Source of the DNA: Pontibacter sp. HSC-14F20
GTDB lineage: Bacteria > Bacteroidota > Bacteroidia > Cytophagales > Hymenobacteraceae
Direction of reading: 5' to 3'
Length of the DNA: 64,000 nt
NCBI RefSeq assembly: GCF_019599265.1
Contig: NZ_JAHZTC010000010.1
Location: 105,074-169,073, forward strand
The notes under the pieces were generated by a model, which had not been told where the DNA came from, did no database searches, and worked only from the letters and a program-made list of their open reading frames with translations. The number at the start of each line of letters is the position of its first letter. Position 1 is the stretch's first letter. Shown here one piece after another: positions 15,779 to 25,425 of the stretch. The position numbers and the translations under genes were made by a program.

Positions 15779-18700
15779 ATGAAAAACCGTCTTCACCTTA
15801 TACCTCTTATCCTGCGACCTTTGGCTGTAGGCTTTTTCTTAGTGCTTCTGCAAGCCTGTGCCACCAAAAAACCCTATTACAGTCGTGATGTGCTAGACTG
15901 GCAACAAAACGAGCCCAAAGCTGACAACAAGGTGAACTACACTGTATTCCTGATTGGTGATGTGGGCGCGCCTGACCTGAAAGAGCAGGAGCCATCGCTT
16001 AAGCTCATGCAGAAGCAGATGAACGAAGCCGGTGCACAAAGTGCGACCATTTTTTTAGGTGATAACGTGTATCACAACGGTCTGCCCGAGCCGGGGCGCT
16101 ACGACCGTGAGGTATCGGAGCAGCGCCTCAACGCCCAGTTGGATGTACTGCGTGGTTACGAAGGAGAGAAGTACATGATTCCGGGCAACCACGACTGGAA
16201 CCACAGTGGTCGCGGCGGACTTGAGTTTGTAGTGCGCCAGCAGAATTACGTGAACGAGTACCTGACCGAGGAAGGCATTGTGGTGGGCGGTGACTTCTAT
16301 GTGCCGGGCGATGGTTGCCCTGGTCCTTATGAGGTGAAGATCAGCGATGATGTCGTGCTGATTGCGCTGGACTCAGAGTGGTGGCTGCACCCCTGGGAGC
16401 GTCCTTACGGAGCGGGCAGCAACTGCTGGGCATCTACGGAGGCCGACTTCCTGGTGAAGCTGGAAGATATTATCGAAAAGCACCAGGGCTCCAACATCGT
16501 GGTGGTGGCGCACCATCCCTTGTTCACACGCGGTAACCATGGTGGGTTCTTCACCTTGAAAGACCACGTATTCCCGCTCACCATGCTACGTGACTGGATA
16601 TACCTGCCGCTGCCTGTCATCGGTTCCATTTATCCGTTTGCCCGCAAGTATGGCGGCATCCTGCAGGACATTCCGCATCCGCGCTACAACGCTTACATCG
16701 AGGGGCTTCTCAATATATTTGATAAGTATGATAACATCGTATATGCTGCTGGGCACGAGCACTCCCTGCAGCATTTCAAGCACAATAAGCTGGCACACAT
16801 TGTTAGCGGATCAGGCTGTAAGATACAGCACGTAAAACCGGGCGGCAACGCCATGTACACCCATCAGGTGAAGGGCTTTGCCAAGTTGATGTATTACGAA
16901 AACGGGGAGGCCTGGGTGGAATACTGGACGCCGGAGGGCGACGGCTCAGAGGGCACCATGACTTTCCGGACACCGCTCTACGCCAAGGAGCCGCGGCGCA
17001 AGCGAACAGCGATAGTAGACGAAACCAACTACGCGGACAGCACCATCGTGGTGGCTGCCAACGAAAGCTATACTGCCAGGGGGCTGCGGCGCACCATGCT
17101 GGGCGACCACTACCGCCGCGAGTGGGCCACACCGGTAGAGGTACCACTTTTGGACATGCGAAACGAACTAGGCGGGCTTACCCCATACCAGAAGGGGGGC
17201 GGCAAGCAAACAGCTTCCCTGAAAGTGCGGAATCCGGACGCACGCGAGTATACGCTCCGCACCGTCGACAAAGACCCGACCATGGCACTGCCGGAGTACC
17301 TGCGCCAAACCGCTGCCAAAGCCTTACTACAGGACCAGGTTTCGGCTCAACACCCTTATGGCGCACTGGCCATACCCAGGCTGGCAGATGGAGCCGGCGT
17401 ATTCCATACCAACCCGAAACTGGTGTACATTCCGCAAACGCCATACCTGCGCCAGTACATGGATGAGTTCAGCAACACACTGGCTTTTCTGGAAGAGGAT
17501 GCCGACGAAAACCACGAGGATGTAGAAAGCCTGGGCTTTGCCGAGAACCTGGTAGGTACCGATAAAGTGCTGAAAGAGCTGCGGCAGGATAACGATAATA
17601 AAATCAACCAGCAGGAGTTTGTGCGTGCCCGCCTGTTCGATATGCTGGTAGGCGACTGGGACCGCCACGAGGGGCAGTGGCGCTGGAAAGAGGAGAAGAC
17701 CGACAGCGGCAAGGTATACATTCCGGTGCCCGAAGACCGCGACCAGGTGTTCTTCAAAGCCGATGGTGTTATACCCTGGCTGGCTACCCGGAAGTGGGGC
17801 GTGCGCAACGTCCAGAACTTCGGCCATGACTTCCCTGACATTGTAGGTCTTAACCTGAGTGCTCTTACCGTCGATCGCTCCTTTACGGCAGCCATCACCC
17901 GGCAGGACTGGATTCGTATTGCTGAAGAGATCAAAGCCGGTGTGACGGATCAGGTAATTGAAGAGGCTATCAACCAGTGGCCGGAAGAGGTGCGGGCTAT
18001 TTCGGGTGAGGATATCAAAGCCAAGCTACGCTCACGTCGCGATAAGCTGCCACAGGCGGCCGAAGCTTATTACGAACACATCTCTGAAATGGTAGACGTT
18101 GCCGGCAGCGACAAGCACGAGCATTTTGTGGTGAATCGTTTGAACGATGAGGAAACACACCTCACGGTATACAAGATCAACAAAGAAGGCGTGCTGCGCG
18201 ACACACTTTACAAGCGCACTTTCTATACCTCCGAAACCAAAGAACTGCGCCTGTACGGGCAACGCGGCAAAGATATTTTTGAAGTGAGGGGAGACGTGAA
18301 CAAAGGCATCGTAGTGCGCATCATCGGAGGCAACGACGAAGATGTAATCACCGATAACTCGCGTGTAGCGGGCCTTAAGCAGTATACGATCGTGTACGAC
18401 ACAAAAGAGGGCAACGTGTTCAACTTCGGGCCGGAAACAAAGGTCCGCACCAGCATCAGTCCGGATGTTAATTTCTATGACCGTGACAATTACAAACTGC
18501 CTTACTTGGGGCCTCGTCTGTCGCTGGAATATAACGTGGACGATGGGCTGTTTGTGGGAGCTGGTATACTGGCCCGCACACACAAGTTCCGAAAGTCGCC
18601 TTATGCTTCGGAGCACTTGCTGGAAGGCAACTATGCCTTTTATACAAATTCCTTTAATGTGCGCTATACCGGCGATGTGCGGCAGGTGTTCGGCAACTGG

Positions 18701-19588
18701 AACATCGGTGTGAATGCTGCCATACAAGGGCCGCAGTACCAGCGCAACTTCTACGGCTACGGCAACGGTACCCGCCAGCAGGATGGCGAAGACGATTCCT
18801 TTTACCGTGTCCGGTTTAAGCGGGTAAACGTAGGAGCAACGCTCAACAACAACCTGGCGCCTTTCTTCAAAATCGGTATAGGGCCTACGTACGATCGCTT
18901 CCGGGTAGTAAACTCAGAACATGATACCTATCTGGTAAACGAGGCGCTGAGCGGACGGATGGAGCCAGGTACTTATGACGTGGAAGAGCGCCGGTTCGAA
19001 TCGCAACACTATGTGGGCATAATGGCTTTTGCTGATATGGATGTGCTGGGAGAGGGCAATCAGAAAAACCCGCGCATCGGGATGCGCCTGCACAACCGCA
19101 TGAGCTACAATAAGCAGACCGATGGCGAAGGGCTGAGCTATACCCACATAAGCTCTGAGTTTGCTTTCTATCTGACGCCTAATTTTCCTTTTCAGCTCAC
19201 TTGGGCTGGCCGTGTAGGGGCAGCGCATAACTTCGGTGACTTCCGCTTTTACCAGGCCAACACGCTGGGCGGTATGGATAACATGCGCGGCTACCGCCGT
19301 ACCCGCTTTGCCGGCCGCAGCGCAATCTTTGCCAATGCCGAAGCCCGTCTGTCGCTCTTTGACTTTAACCTATACTTGACACCGGGACGGATCGGGGTGC
19401 TGGGCCTGTATGATGTGGGACGTGTATATGTGGATGGTGAGCGCGAATCAGCTTTCTTCCGTAGCCTGCATACAGGTATAGGCGGCGGTGTGTGGGCCGA
19501 TATCATGCAGAAAAATGTGATTGTAGTGACCTATGCCAAAGGCGATGTGGAACGGCTGTGGACATTAAGCTTCGGCTTTTTATTCTAA
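15779..19588 (+). CDS. Large metallophosphoesterase with kinase-like middle and C-terminal outer-membrane barrel
   Basis: This 1269-residue protein has a lipoprotein-like signal (LLQAC, Cys27). Residues about 55-345 are a calcineurin-type phosphoesterase with all five metal motifs: GDVG near 60, GDNVYH, GNHDW near 136, HHP and GHEH near 325. A middle region contains VGDWDRHEGQWRW near 623 and then PVPEDRDQVFFKADG. These phrases resemble the catalytic loop of CotH/FAM20-like or HipA-like kinases; this is my inference. From about 890 to the end it reads as an Omp85/BamA-like barrel, ending GDVERLWTLSFGFLF. Such long proteins recur in Bacteroidota; function unknown. Confidence 0.82.
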   Translation: MKNRLHLIPLILRPLAVGFFLVLLQACATKKPYYSRDVLDWQQNEPKADNKVNYTVFLIGDVGAPDLKEQEPSLKLMQKQMNEAGAQSATIFLGDNVYHNGLPEPGRYDREVSEQRLNAQLDVLRGYEGEKYMIPGNHDWNHSGRGGLEFVVRQQNYVNEYLTEEGIVVGGDFYVPGDGCPGPYEVKISDDVVLIALDSEWWLHPWERPYGAGSNCWASTEADFLVKLEDIIEKHQGSNIVVVAHHPLFTRGNHGGFFTLKDHVFPLTMLRDWIYLPLPVIGSIYPFARKYGGILQDIPHPRYNAYIEGLLNIFDKYDNIVYAAGHEHSLQHFKHNKLAHIVSGSGCKIQHVKPGGNAMYTHQVKGFAKLMYYENGEAWVEYWTPEGDGSEGTMTFRTPLYAKEPRRKRTAIVDETNYADSTIVVAANESYTARGLRRTMLGDHYRREWATPVEVPLLDMRNELGGLTPYQKGGGKQTASLKVRNPDAREYTLRTVDKDPTMALPEYLRQTAAKALLQDQVSAQHPYGALAIPRLADGAGVFHTNPKLVYIPQTPYLRQYMDEFSNTLAFLEEDADENHEDVESLGFAENLVGTDKVLKELRQDNDNKINQQEFVRARLFDMLVGDWDRHEGQWRWKEEKTDSGKVYIPVPEDRDQVFFKADGVIPWLATRKWGVRNVQNFGHDFPDIVGLNLSALTVDRSFTAAITRQDWIRIAEEIKAGVTDQVIEEAINQWPEEVRAISGEDIKAKLRSRRDKLPQAAEAYYEHISEMVDVAGSDKHEHFVVNRLNDEETHLTVYKINKEGVLRDTLYKRTFYTSETKELRLYGQRGKDIFEVRGDVNKGIVVRIIGGNDEDVITDNSRVAGLKQYTIVYDTKEGNVFNFGPETKVRTSISPDVNFYDRDNYKLPYLGPRLSLEYNVDDGLFVGAGILARTHKFRKSPYASEHLLEGNYAFYTNSFNVRYTGDVRQVFGNWNIGVNAAIQGPQYQRNFYGYGNGTRQQDGEDDSFYRVRFKRVNVGATLNNNLAPFFKIGIGPTYDRFRVVNSEHDTYLVNEALSGRMEPGTYDVEERRFESQHYVGIMAFADMDVLGEGNQKNPRIGMRLHNRMSYNKQTDGEGLSYTHISSEFAFYLTPNFPFQLTWAGRVGAAHNFGDFRFYQANTLGGMDNMRGYRRTRFAGRSAIFANAEARLSLFDFNLYLTPGRIGVLGLYDVGRVYVDGERESAFFRSLHTGIGGGVWADIMQKNVIVVTYAKGDVERLWTLSFGFLF

Positions 19589-19607
19589 AAAAATCTAAAG
19601 ACGTATA

Positions 19608-19639
19608 GCAAAAAGTGCCTCAGATCAGGCACTTTTTGC
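19608..19639 (+). terminator. Rho-independent terminator
   Basis: A perfect 13-bp stem (GCAAAAAGTGCCT at 19608-19620 with 19627-19639), 6-base loop and T5, 19 bases after the phosphoesterase stop. Confidence 0.9.
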
Positions 19640-19667
19640 ATTTACCCCTAGTAACAAACCACGAACT

Positions 19668-20717
19668 ATGAAATTAACCCTACCTAAACTACTCCTTATA
19701 CCTTTGCTCCTGATAGGGGAGCACGCACTAGCACAGGAAACAGAACAGGACCTGACTGATGTAGAGAAACAAACCAAAGAATACGCCAGCCCGGGCGTAA
19801 GGGGCATGGGCAAGAGCCGGGGCATTGTGATCGGCTACGAGCGCCTGCCGCAGTTCGATATGGAGTCGGAGTCGGACCACCCGGAGGTGGGCAATGGACG
19901 GGCACGTGTGCGGCGGCACAATAAGTTTTTTGTGCGGGCGCTGGCTCCCATCATGAACAAGCCAAACAATAAGCTGATCTTAGGTATAGATCATAAGTTT
20001 GAGGAGTTCAACTTTGAGAGTGTATCACCGGCTTCTTACAGTCTGTACCGCAACCTGGAAGACAAAAACCTGAAGAGCCTGGGTCTGCAATTGGCCTTTC
20101 TGCACTCTTTCGATGAGGTGCGCTTTATGCTGGTGCGCGCCAAAGGCGAGCTGAACGGGGACTATACCCGCGACAATGTGAATGTGTCGGACTACCTGAA
20201 AACATCTGTAGACCTGGCCTATGGCTGGAAAAGATCGCCTGACTTTGCCTGGGGTGTGGGTCTGCAGCTTGGCTATACCTTCGGACGGCAGCGCATCTAC
20301 CCGGGCATCCTGTACAACCGCACCTTCAACGACCGTTGGGGTGTCGAGTCCATTTTTCCGGCTAATATTCGGGTGCGCTACAATGTATCCGAAAAAACGC
20401 TGCTCTACACCGGCTACCGCATTGAGGGCGCCAGTTACAACCTCTACGGCAGCGAACCGCCGCTCTCGCAGTTCAACGACATCGAGCTGCGCCGCACCGA
20501 CATCAAAGGCCTGTTGCGACTGGAGCAGGAGATCTATGATTTTTTGTGGTTCGCAGTGGAAGGCGGCTTCCGGCAATACTACCGCCACCGCGCTTTCGAC
20601 GATGTGGGCTCACGCGACGAACTGATCAAAAATTCGCTAAACGGAGCGGGCTACATCGGAATAGAGCTTTACGCAGTGCCACCCCGCAAACTACTCGAGC
20701 GCAGCAAGAACCGATAA
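19668..20717 (+). CDS. Outer-membrane beta-barrel protein (DUF6268-like)
   Basis: This 349-residue protein has a signal peptide (1-22, ending ALAQ) and a short acidic mature N-terminus. A series of amphipathic strands with aromatic girdle residues follows, ending near NGAGYIGIELYAVPP. The pattern suggests a 10- to 14-stranded outer membrane barrel of the DUF6268 kind (tentative). It lies on the same strand as the giant phosphoesterase gene but behind a strong terminator, so it is probably separately transcribed. Confidence 0.7.
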   Translation: MKLTLPKLLLIPLLLIGEHALAQETEQDLTDVEKQTKEYASPGVRGMGKSRGIVIGYERLPQFDMESESDHPEVGNGRARVRRHNKFFVRALAPIMNKPNNKLILGIDHKFEEFNFESVSPASYSLYRNLEDKNLKSLGLQLAFLHSFDEVRFMLVRAKGELNGDYTRDNVNVSDYLKTSVDLAYGWKRSPDFAWGVGLQLGYTFGRQRIYPGILYNRTFNDRWGVESIFPANIRVRYNVSEKTLLYTGYRIEGASYNLYGSEPPLSQFNDIELRRTDIKGLLRLEQEIYDFLWFAVEGGFRQYYRHRAFDDVGSRDELIKNSLNGAGYIGIELYAVPPRKLLERSKNR

Positions 20718-20740
20718 AAAACGCAAGGTATAGAACCAAC

Positions 20741-20775
20741 AAAGCCCGACTGGCAGGTATAGCAAGTCGGGCTTT
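20741..20775. terminator. Bidirectional terminator with AGGTATAGC in its loop
   Basis: An 11-bp stem AAAGCCCGACT/AGTCGGGCTTT (20741-20751 with 20765-20775) has a 13-base loop containing AGGTATAGC. It lies between convergent genes. Confidence 0.85.
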
Positions 20776-20797
20776 ATTGATTTCAGAACAGGTATAG

Positions 20798-22900
20798 CTA
20801 CTCCGATTTCTTGGCCGGTTCCATCCCTTCAGGTATAAGCTTGCGCAAATACTCGTAAGTGGCGTACTGAGATCGGATATGGGTGGGGCTTGCCTGTTCT
20901 ACATAATTGTTGTCTATGTCGCGGGCTTTGGTATCGTCGGCAAGTTGCAGGTCGATGATGGTGCGCACTTGCTCAATCAGGTCTTTCTGCAGGATCGGAA
21001 AAGCCACTTCCACGCGGCGGCTCAGGTTGCGCGTCATCCAATCGGCGGAGGCAACGTAATATTCTTCTTTGCCCTCGTTGTGGAAGATGTATACCCGGGC
21101 ATGTTCCAGGTAGCGGTCCACGATGCTGCGCACCCGGATGTTTTCGCTGAGCCCCTCCACGCCCGGCACCAGGCAGCAAATGCCGCGCACCAGCAACTCG
21201 ATCTTCACACCGGCCTGGCTGGCTGCATACAATTTCTTTATCATGCGCTCATCCTGCAGGGCGTTCATCTTGAGGATCATCTTAGCAGGCTTGCCCTTGG
21301 TGGCGTTTTTTATCTCCCGGTTCACCAGCTCCACAAAGCGGTCCCGCATGTTGATGGGGGCCATGAGTAGTTTCTTGAATTTCTTGTCGTGCTGGCGATC
21401 GATGAAGAAGTTGAATACCTGCTCTACATCCTGAGTGATGGTTTTGTTAGAGGTGAAAAGGGCGTGGTCGGCGTAGATTTTGGAAGTATCTTCGTTGTAA
21501 TTGCCTGTGCTCAGGTAGGCATAGTTTACCAGTTTGCCGTCCTCGTTACGGGTGATCAGGCCCAGCTTGGTGTGAACCTTCAGATCAGGCAAACCGAGAA
21601 TGACGTTGGCGCCGGCTTTCTGCAATTTTCCTGCCCAAAAGATATTCGATTCTTCATCAAAGCGGGCTTTGAGTTCTACTACCACCGTTACCAGTTTTCC
21701 GCTTTTGGCAGCCTTCACCAACGACTGGGCGATGGCTGAGTCATCGGCTACGCGGTATAGGGTGGCGCTCATGGCGGTCACTTTGGGGTCATTGGCAGCT
21801 TCATCAAACAAGCGCAGCACGTAGTCGAAGGACTGGTAGGGGTAGTGGGCCAGGTAGTCCTGCTTTTTCATAGCCTCAAGCAGGCTTTCTTCCTGCTCTA
21901 AAAGCGGATGCACCAGCGTAGGCTGCTGGGAGTACTTCAGGTCCGGCAGGTTAAAGTCCGGGAACTGAAAGAAGTCGCGGAAGTTGTGGTATTTGCTGCC
22001 CTCCACCAGTTCATCCTCCGAAATACCGGTATGCGCCATAATAGCTTCGAGCATCGGTTTGGGTGTGACAGGGTCGTAGAGCAGGCGGGCCGGATAGCCG
22101 GTTTCACGTTTCTTCAGGCTCTTCTGAATTTTAGCCATCAAACTGCCCGATACTTCTTCTTCAATATCCAGCTCAGCATCGCGCGACACTTTTACGGCAT
22201 GCGCTTCAAAGCTGCTGTAATCGGGGTACAGGTCAGGCAGGCAGAAACGGATCACATCGTCGAGGAACATCACATAACGCTGATCGCCCACTGTTGGGAG
22301 TTTCACAAAACGACTGCCATGCTTTTTAGAAGGTATCTCGAGCATAGAAAAACGGTCCGGCTTCAGCCCTTTCCTTTTAGGGTCGAGGAGATGCACACCC
22401 AGGTATACGGTCTGGTCTTTCAGGAACAGGTGCGTCTCGGTATCGTCCAGCAAAAGCGGCAGGATATGAGGCTGTATTTGCTCGGCAAAATAGTTGCGTG
22501 CCCACTCTTGTTGCTCTTTGTTTAGTTCTGTTTCGGTAAGTAGATTGATGTTTTGCTGCCGCAAGTCAGCCAGTATACCTTCTCTGAATACCTCTCCTAA
22601 TTCTTCCTGCTGGCGCTTTACCTCCTGCATCACCTGCTCAAAGGTATCAGCAGGGTCTTCGGACAGTTTTTCGCGGGTCTTCTTTTTGAGTTTGATGAGT
22701 CGCTTGAGCGTGGCCACGCGTACTTTGAAGTACTCGTCGAGGTTAGACGAGAAAATGGCCATAAACTTGATGCGTTCCAGTAGCGGCACAGTGCGGTCTT
22801 TTGCCTCCTGCAGCACGCGGTAGTTAAATGCCAGCCAGCTCAGTTCACGGTTGATAAGCGGCAAGGTGGTTGGTTTTTTATCTTCGGTATTAGTTTCCAT
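20798..22900 (-). CDS. ppk1: Polyphosphate kinase 1
   Basis: This 700-residue protein is full-length PPK1. It makes long-chain polyphosphate from ATP reversibly through a phosphohistidine. The N domain begins NRELSWLAFNYRVLQEA. The two phospholipase-D-like catalytic domains contain LKVHTKLGLI, which holds the autophosphorylated-His-type motif, and HARVYIFHNEG with the second conserved His, followed by ASADWMTRNLSRRVE. It lies 95 bases downstream of a SixA-like phosphatase gene in the same direction, probably one operon. Family identity is clear; regulation is not visible. Confidence 0.97.
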   Translation of the reverse strand: METNTEDKKPTTLPLINRELSWLAFNYRVLQEAKDRTVPLLERIKFMAIFSSNLDEYFKVRVATLKRLIKLKKKTREKLSEDPADTFEQVMQEVKRQQEELGEVFREGILADLRQQNINLLTETELNKEQQEWARNYFAEQIQPHILPLLLDDTETHLFLKDQTVYLGVHLLDPKRKGLKPDRFSMLEIPSKKHGSRFVKLPTVGDQRYVMFLDDVIRFCLPDLYPDYSSFEAHAVKVSRDAELDIEEEVSGSLMAKIQKSLKKRETGYPARLLYDPVTPKPMLEAIMAHTGISEDELVEGSKYHNFRDFFQFPDFNLPDLKYSQQPTLVHPLLEQEESLLEAMKKQDYLAHYPYQSFDYVLRLFDEAANDPKVTAMSATLYRVADDSAIAQSLVKAAKSGKLVTVVVELKARFDEESNIFWAGKLQKAGANVILGLPDLKVHTKLGLITRNEDGKLVNYAYLSTGNYNEDTSKIYADHALFTSNKTITQDVEQVFNFFIDRQHDKKFKKLLMAPINMRDRFVELVNREIKNATKGKPAKMILKMNALQDERMIKKLYAASQAGVKIELLVRGICCLVPGVEGLSENIRVRSIVDRYLEHARVYIFHNEGKEEYYVASADWMTRNLSRRVEVAFPILQKDLIEQVRTIIDLQLADDTKARDIDNNYVEQASPTHIRSQYATYEYLRKLIPEGMEPAKKSE

Positions 22901-22995
22901 GGTTTGGTTTGTTGCCCGGTGCGGGGCAATTATTGTAAAGGTATAAGTAGGGCGGCCGGGTATGGGGTTATACCTGGCTACGCCGCTGTGCTGTG

Positions 22996-23490
22996 TTATT
23001 TGTGGTTTTTGGGTACGTCGTAAAACAAAAGTTTGGCATTGCTGGGACTAATGTCGGCCCAGTTATCGCAATCGAAGCGAAGTGCCACGATGCCGGCAGT
23101 AGGTATACTGGAGACATGCTCCGGCGACAGCATGTTGGCAAACTCCGAAAGTGCCTCGTTATGGCCCACCATCAGCATGAAATCCACTTCAGAAGGTGCC
23201 TCGCGGGTTATCTCAAGCAGTTCTTCGGCGCTGGCGCCATACATACGGTCATCTATTGCAATATCATCGGCATCATAGTCGAGTTCGCGGGCCACCAGGG
23301 TAGCCGTGGTCAGCGCCCGCACCGCAGGGCTCGACAGAATAAGCTGCAGCTTGACATTATTAGCCACCAGTTCTTGCCCCATGAGCGGAGCATCCGTCCG
23401 GCCGCGTTTGTTAAGAGGTCGGTCATGATCGCTCAGCTCCTCAAAATTCCAGCTGGACTTGGCATGACGCATAATATATAAGGTTTTCAT
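22996..23490 (-). CDS. SixA-like phosphohistidine phosphatase
   Basis: This 164-residue histidine-phosphatase-family protein has the catalytic motif LYIMRHAKSSW at residues 4-14 (phospho-accepting His9). A second conserved block VGHNEALSEFA sits near 118. It is the short SixA type, which removes phosphate from histidine on signalling proteins in Enterobacteria. Here it precedes polyphosphate kinase, whose reaction also runs through a phosphohistidine; a functional link is conceivable but untested. Confidence 0.88.
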   Translation of the reverse strand: MKTLYIMRHAKSSWNFEELSDHDRPLNKRGRTDAPLMGQELVANNVKLQLILSSPAVRALTTATLVARELDYDADDIAIDDRMYGASAEELLEITREAPSEVDFMLMVGHNEALSEFANMLSPEHVSSIPTAGIVALRFDCDNWADISPSNAKLLFYDVPKNHK

Positions 23491-23835
23491 AAGGTGATTC
23501 TCTTTCAGAAAGGTACAGCAGCACGTCCATTACATAGCGGGTCTGCTATACACGCTGTTTACTGAAAGCGAGAGAAAATAGTTGTGACGGAGGAGGTGGA
23601 GATTGCCAGCAGGGCTTGCAGGTGGTGATTTGATAGTGTGAGGTTTATTTGTAGGTATAGCGGGGTGAGATTTGTTTAATGGCGCGAGTGTCCTCGCTCA
23701 TGACTGGTATAGAGGGGCCTCTGGCCAAGGTATAGCGAAAGCTTAGCGGTTGCGTAAATGTGGTTGGAGTTGAAGGCAGTTTATACATTGCTTGTAGCGT
23801 CAGCTATACTATGGCGAAACTTACTTTGTTTCATT

Positions 23836-24123
23836 GCTTCGCCTGTGCGGCGGGCACCTACTTTTTCCCTTGATGGGGGTAGGGGCCCTAGCCCCATCAA
23901 GCAAAAAAATCAAGACCCTCCAAATCGAGGGCCCCTACCCCCACTCGCTGAACGCTCTTGACAGGGGGACCCCTTCACCCCCAACAGTGGAGTGTCGTAA
24001 TGGTGCACCTGGCTTAGGTGATCTGTTTCATAGTTCAAGGGGCAAGTTAGTCTTGCTATACCTGCCAGTGGTAGTTTGCTACGAAGCTATACCTGTGCAG
24101 TAACCAGTCACTCACAACTTTGT
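23836..24123 (+). repeat. Intergenic repeat element, copy 1
   Basis: It shares several blocks, in the same order and orientation, with 30833-31043. These are an identical 22-base block at the left end (23836-23857, GCTTCGCC to GGGCAC), ACTCGCTGA.CGCTC, TGGTGCACCTGGCT (24001-24014), AGTCTTGCTATACCTGCCA (24049-24067) and TCACAACTTT at the right end. The interior differs and here contains its own inverted repeat, CTTGATGGGG with CCCCATCAAG. It has no coding capacity and looks like a non-autonomous dispersed element. Confidence 0.75.
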
Positions 24124-24160
24124 AAGGCGCTGCGAAGTCTAACCGCCACCTAGCTATCAC

Positions 24161-24198
24161 AAAAAAAGGGAACAATCCTTACCGGACCGTTCCCTTTT
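24161..24198 (-). terminator. Rho-independent terminator of hflX
   Basis: AAAAGGGAAC pairs with GTTCCCTTTT across a partly paired interior, with a U-run on the minus strand. It lies 22 bases past the hflX stop. Confidence 0.8.
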
Positions 24199-24219
24199 CT
24201 ATTGCTTCCAGAAGCTGGG

Positions 24220-25425
24220 TTACACGTTGTTTGGATACCGCTCGAAGTGGATTTCCGCTACACGGCGCTGCAGCTCGGCACGCAACTCGTCGATGTTGAT
24301 GCGGTTGGTCGCCGAAATGAACAGGGCCGGGGCGTGTATCTTCGCCATGTAGGTGGCTTTGAGGTCTTCGATGGATGGACGCACTTCGTGGCCTTCTTCA
24401 TTATTTGCGCTTTCTTCCTGCATCTCCTGCTCCCGCTGCTCCAGGTATTGGTCTATTTTGTTGAACACCAGGAGCACCGGTTTGTCTGCAGATTTGATGT
24501 CGAGCAGGGTGTTATTTACCACGGCAATTTGGTCCTCAAACGAAGGGTGCGACACGTCTACTACATGTACTAGCAGGTCGGCTTCGCGGATTTCGTCGAG
24601 CGTAGACTTAAAGGCCTCGATCAGCTTGGTTGGCAGCTTGCGGATGAACCCTACTGTGTCGGAGAGCAAAAACGGGATGTTGTCGAGCACAACTTTGCGC
24701 ACAGTGGCGTCTACGGTCGCAAAAAGTTTGTTTTCGGCGAACACGTCGGACTTGGAGAGCAGGTTCATGAGTGTGGATTTGCCCACGTTGGTATACCCTA
24801 CCAGCGCCACACGCACCATACCTGCACGCGACTTGCGTTGCTCAAAGTTCTGTTTCTCGAATTTCTCCAATCGATCGCGCAGCAAGGAGATCTTGTCGCG
24901 CACAATACGACGGTCAGTCTCGATTTCGGTTTCACCCGGACCCTTCATACCGATACCACCTTTTTGTTTGGAAAGGTGAGTCCAGAGGTTGGTCAGGCGG
25001 GGCAGCAGGTATTGGTACTGAGCCAGTTCCACCTGTGTGTGAGCCTGTGCCGTCTTGGCCCGCAGCGCGAAAATATCGAGGATCAGTAAGCTTCTGTCCA
25101 CGATCTTCACCTGCAGCTCGCGCTCGATGTTGCGCACCTGCGAGGCACTCAGGTCATCGTCGAAGATCACCATGTCCACGTCGTGCTCCTTTATATAAGC
25201 TTTGATCTCTTCGAGCTTGCCGCTGCCCACAAAAGTGCGGATGTCGGGCTTGTCGAGTTTCTGGATGAAGCGGTTCAGGGTTACGGCACCAGCTGTTTCG
25301 GTCAGGAAGGCCAGTTCGTCGAGGTATTCGTTGGTTTGTTCGTCGGTTTGCTTGTAAGCAGGCACCGCTACCAGCACGGCGGTTTCCTGCGGCTTGGCGG
25401 TTTCGTAGTATTTTTGTTTACCCAT
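24220..25425 (-). CDS. hflX: GTPase HflX (ribosome-splitting factor)
   Basis: This 401-residue protein has the N-terminal HflX domain with the GSGKLEEIKAY glycine-rich segment (about 67-77) and the RxxRxG-type link GMKGPGETEIETDRR. The G domain has G1 GYTNVGKST, G3 DTVGFIRKLP and G4 NKID. HflX binds the 50S subunit and rescues stalled ribosomes under stress. The insertion EQEMQEESANNEEGHE after NKID is variable in the family. It is monocistronic, with its own terminator. Confidence 0.96.
   Translation of the reverse strand: MGKQKYYETAKPQETAVLVAVPAYKQTDEQTNEYLDELAFLTETAGAVTLNRFIQKLDKPDIRTFVGSGKLEEIKAYIKEHDVDMVIFDDDLSASQVRNIERELQVKIVDRSLLILDIFALRAKTAQAHTQVELAQYQYLLPRLTNLWTHLSKQKGGIGMKGPGETEIETDRRIVRDKISLLRDRLEKFEKQNFEQRKSRAGMVRVALVGYTNVGKSTLMNLLSKSDVFAENKLFATVDATVRKVVLDNIPFLLSDTVGFIRKLPTKLIEAFKSTLDEIREADLLVHVVDVSHPSFEDQIAVVNNTLLDIKSADKPVLLVFNKIDQYLEQREQEMQEESANNEEGHEVRPSIEDLKATYMAKIHAPALFISATNRINIDELRAELQRRVAEIHFERYPNNV

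Larger units (their letters stand above)
23491..24219. other. Long intergenic region holding a repeat element
   Basis: These 729 bases lack a credible gene; short frames in them have no signal, motif or codon bias. The right half (23836-24123) is repeat copy 1. The left part carries several AGGTATAGC words and nothing else I can recognise. Promoter signals for the sixA-like gene should be near 23491-23560, but no clear box is seen. Confidence 0.5.
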
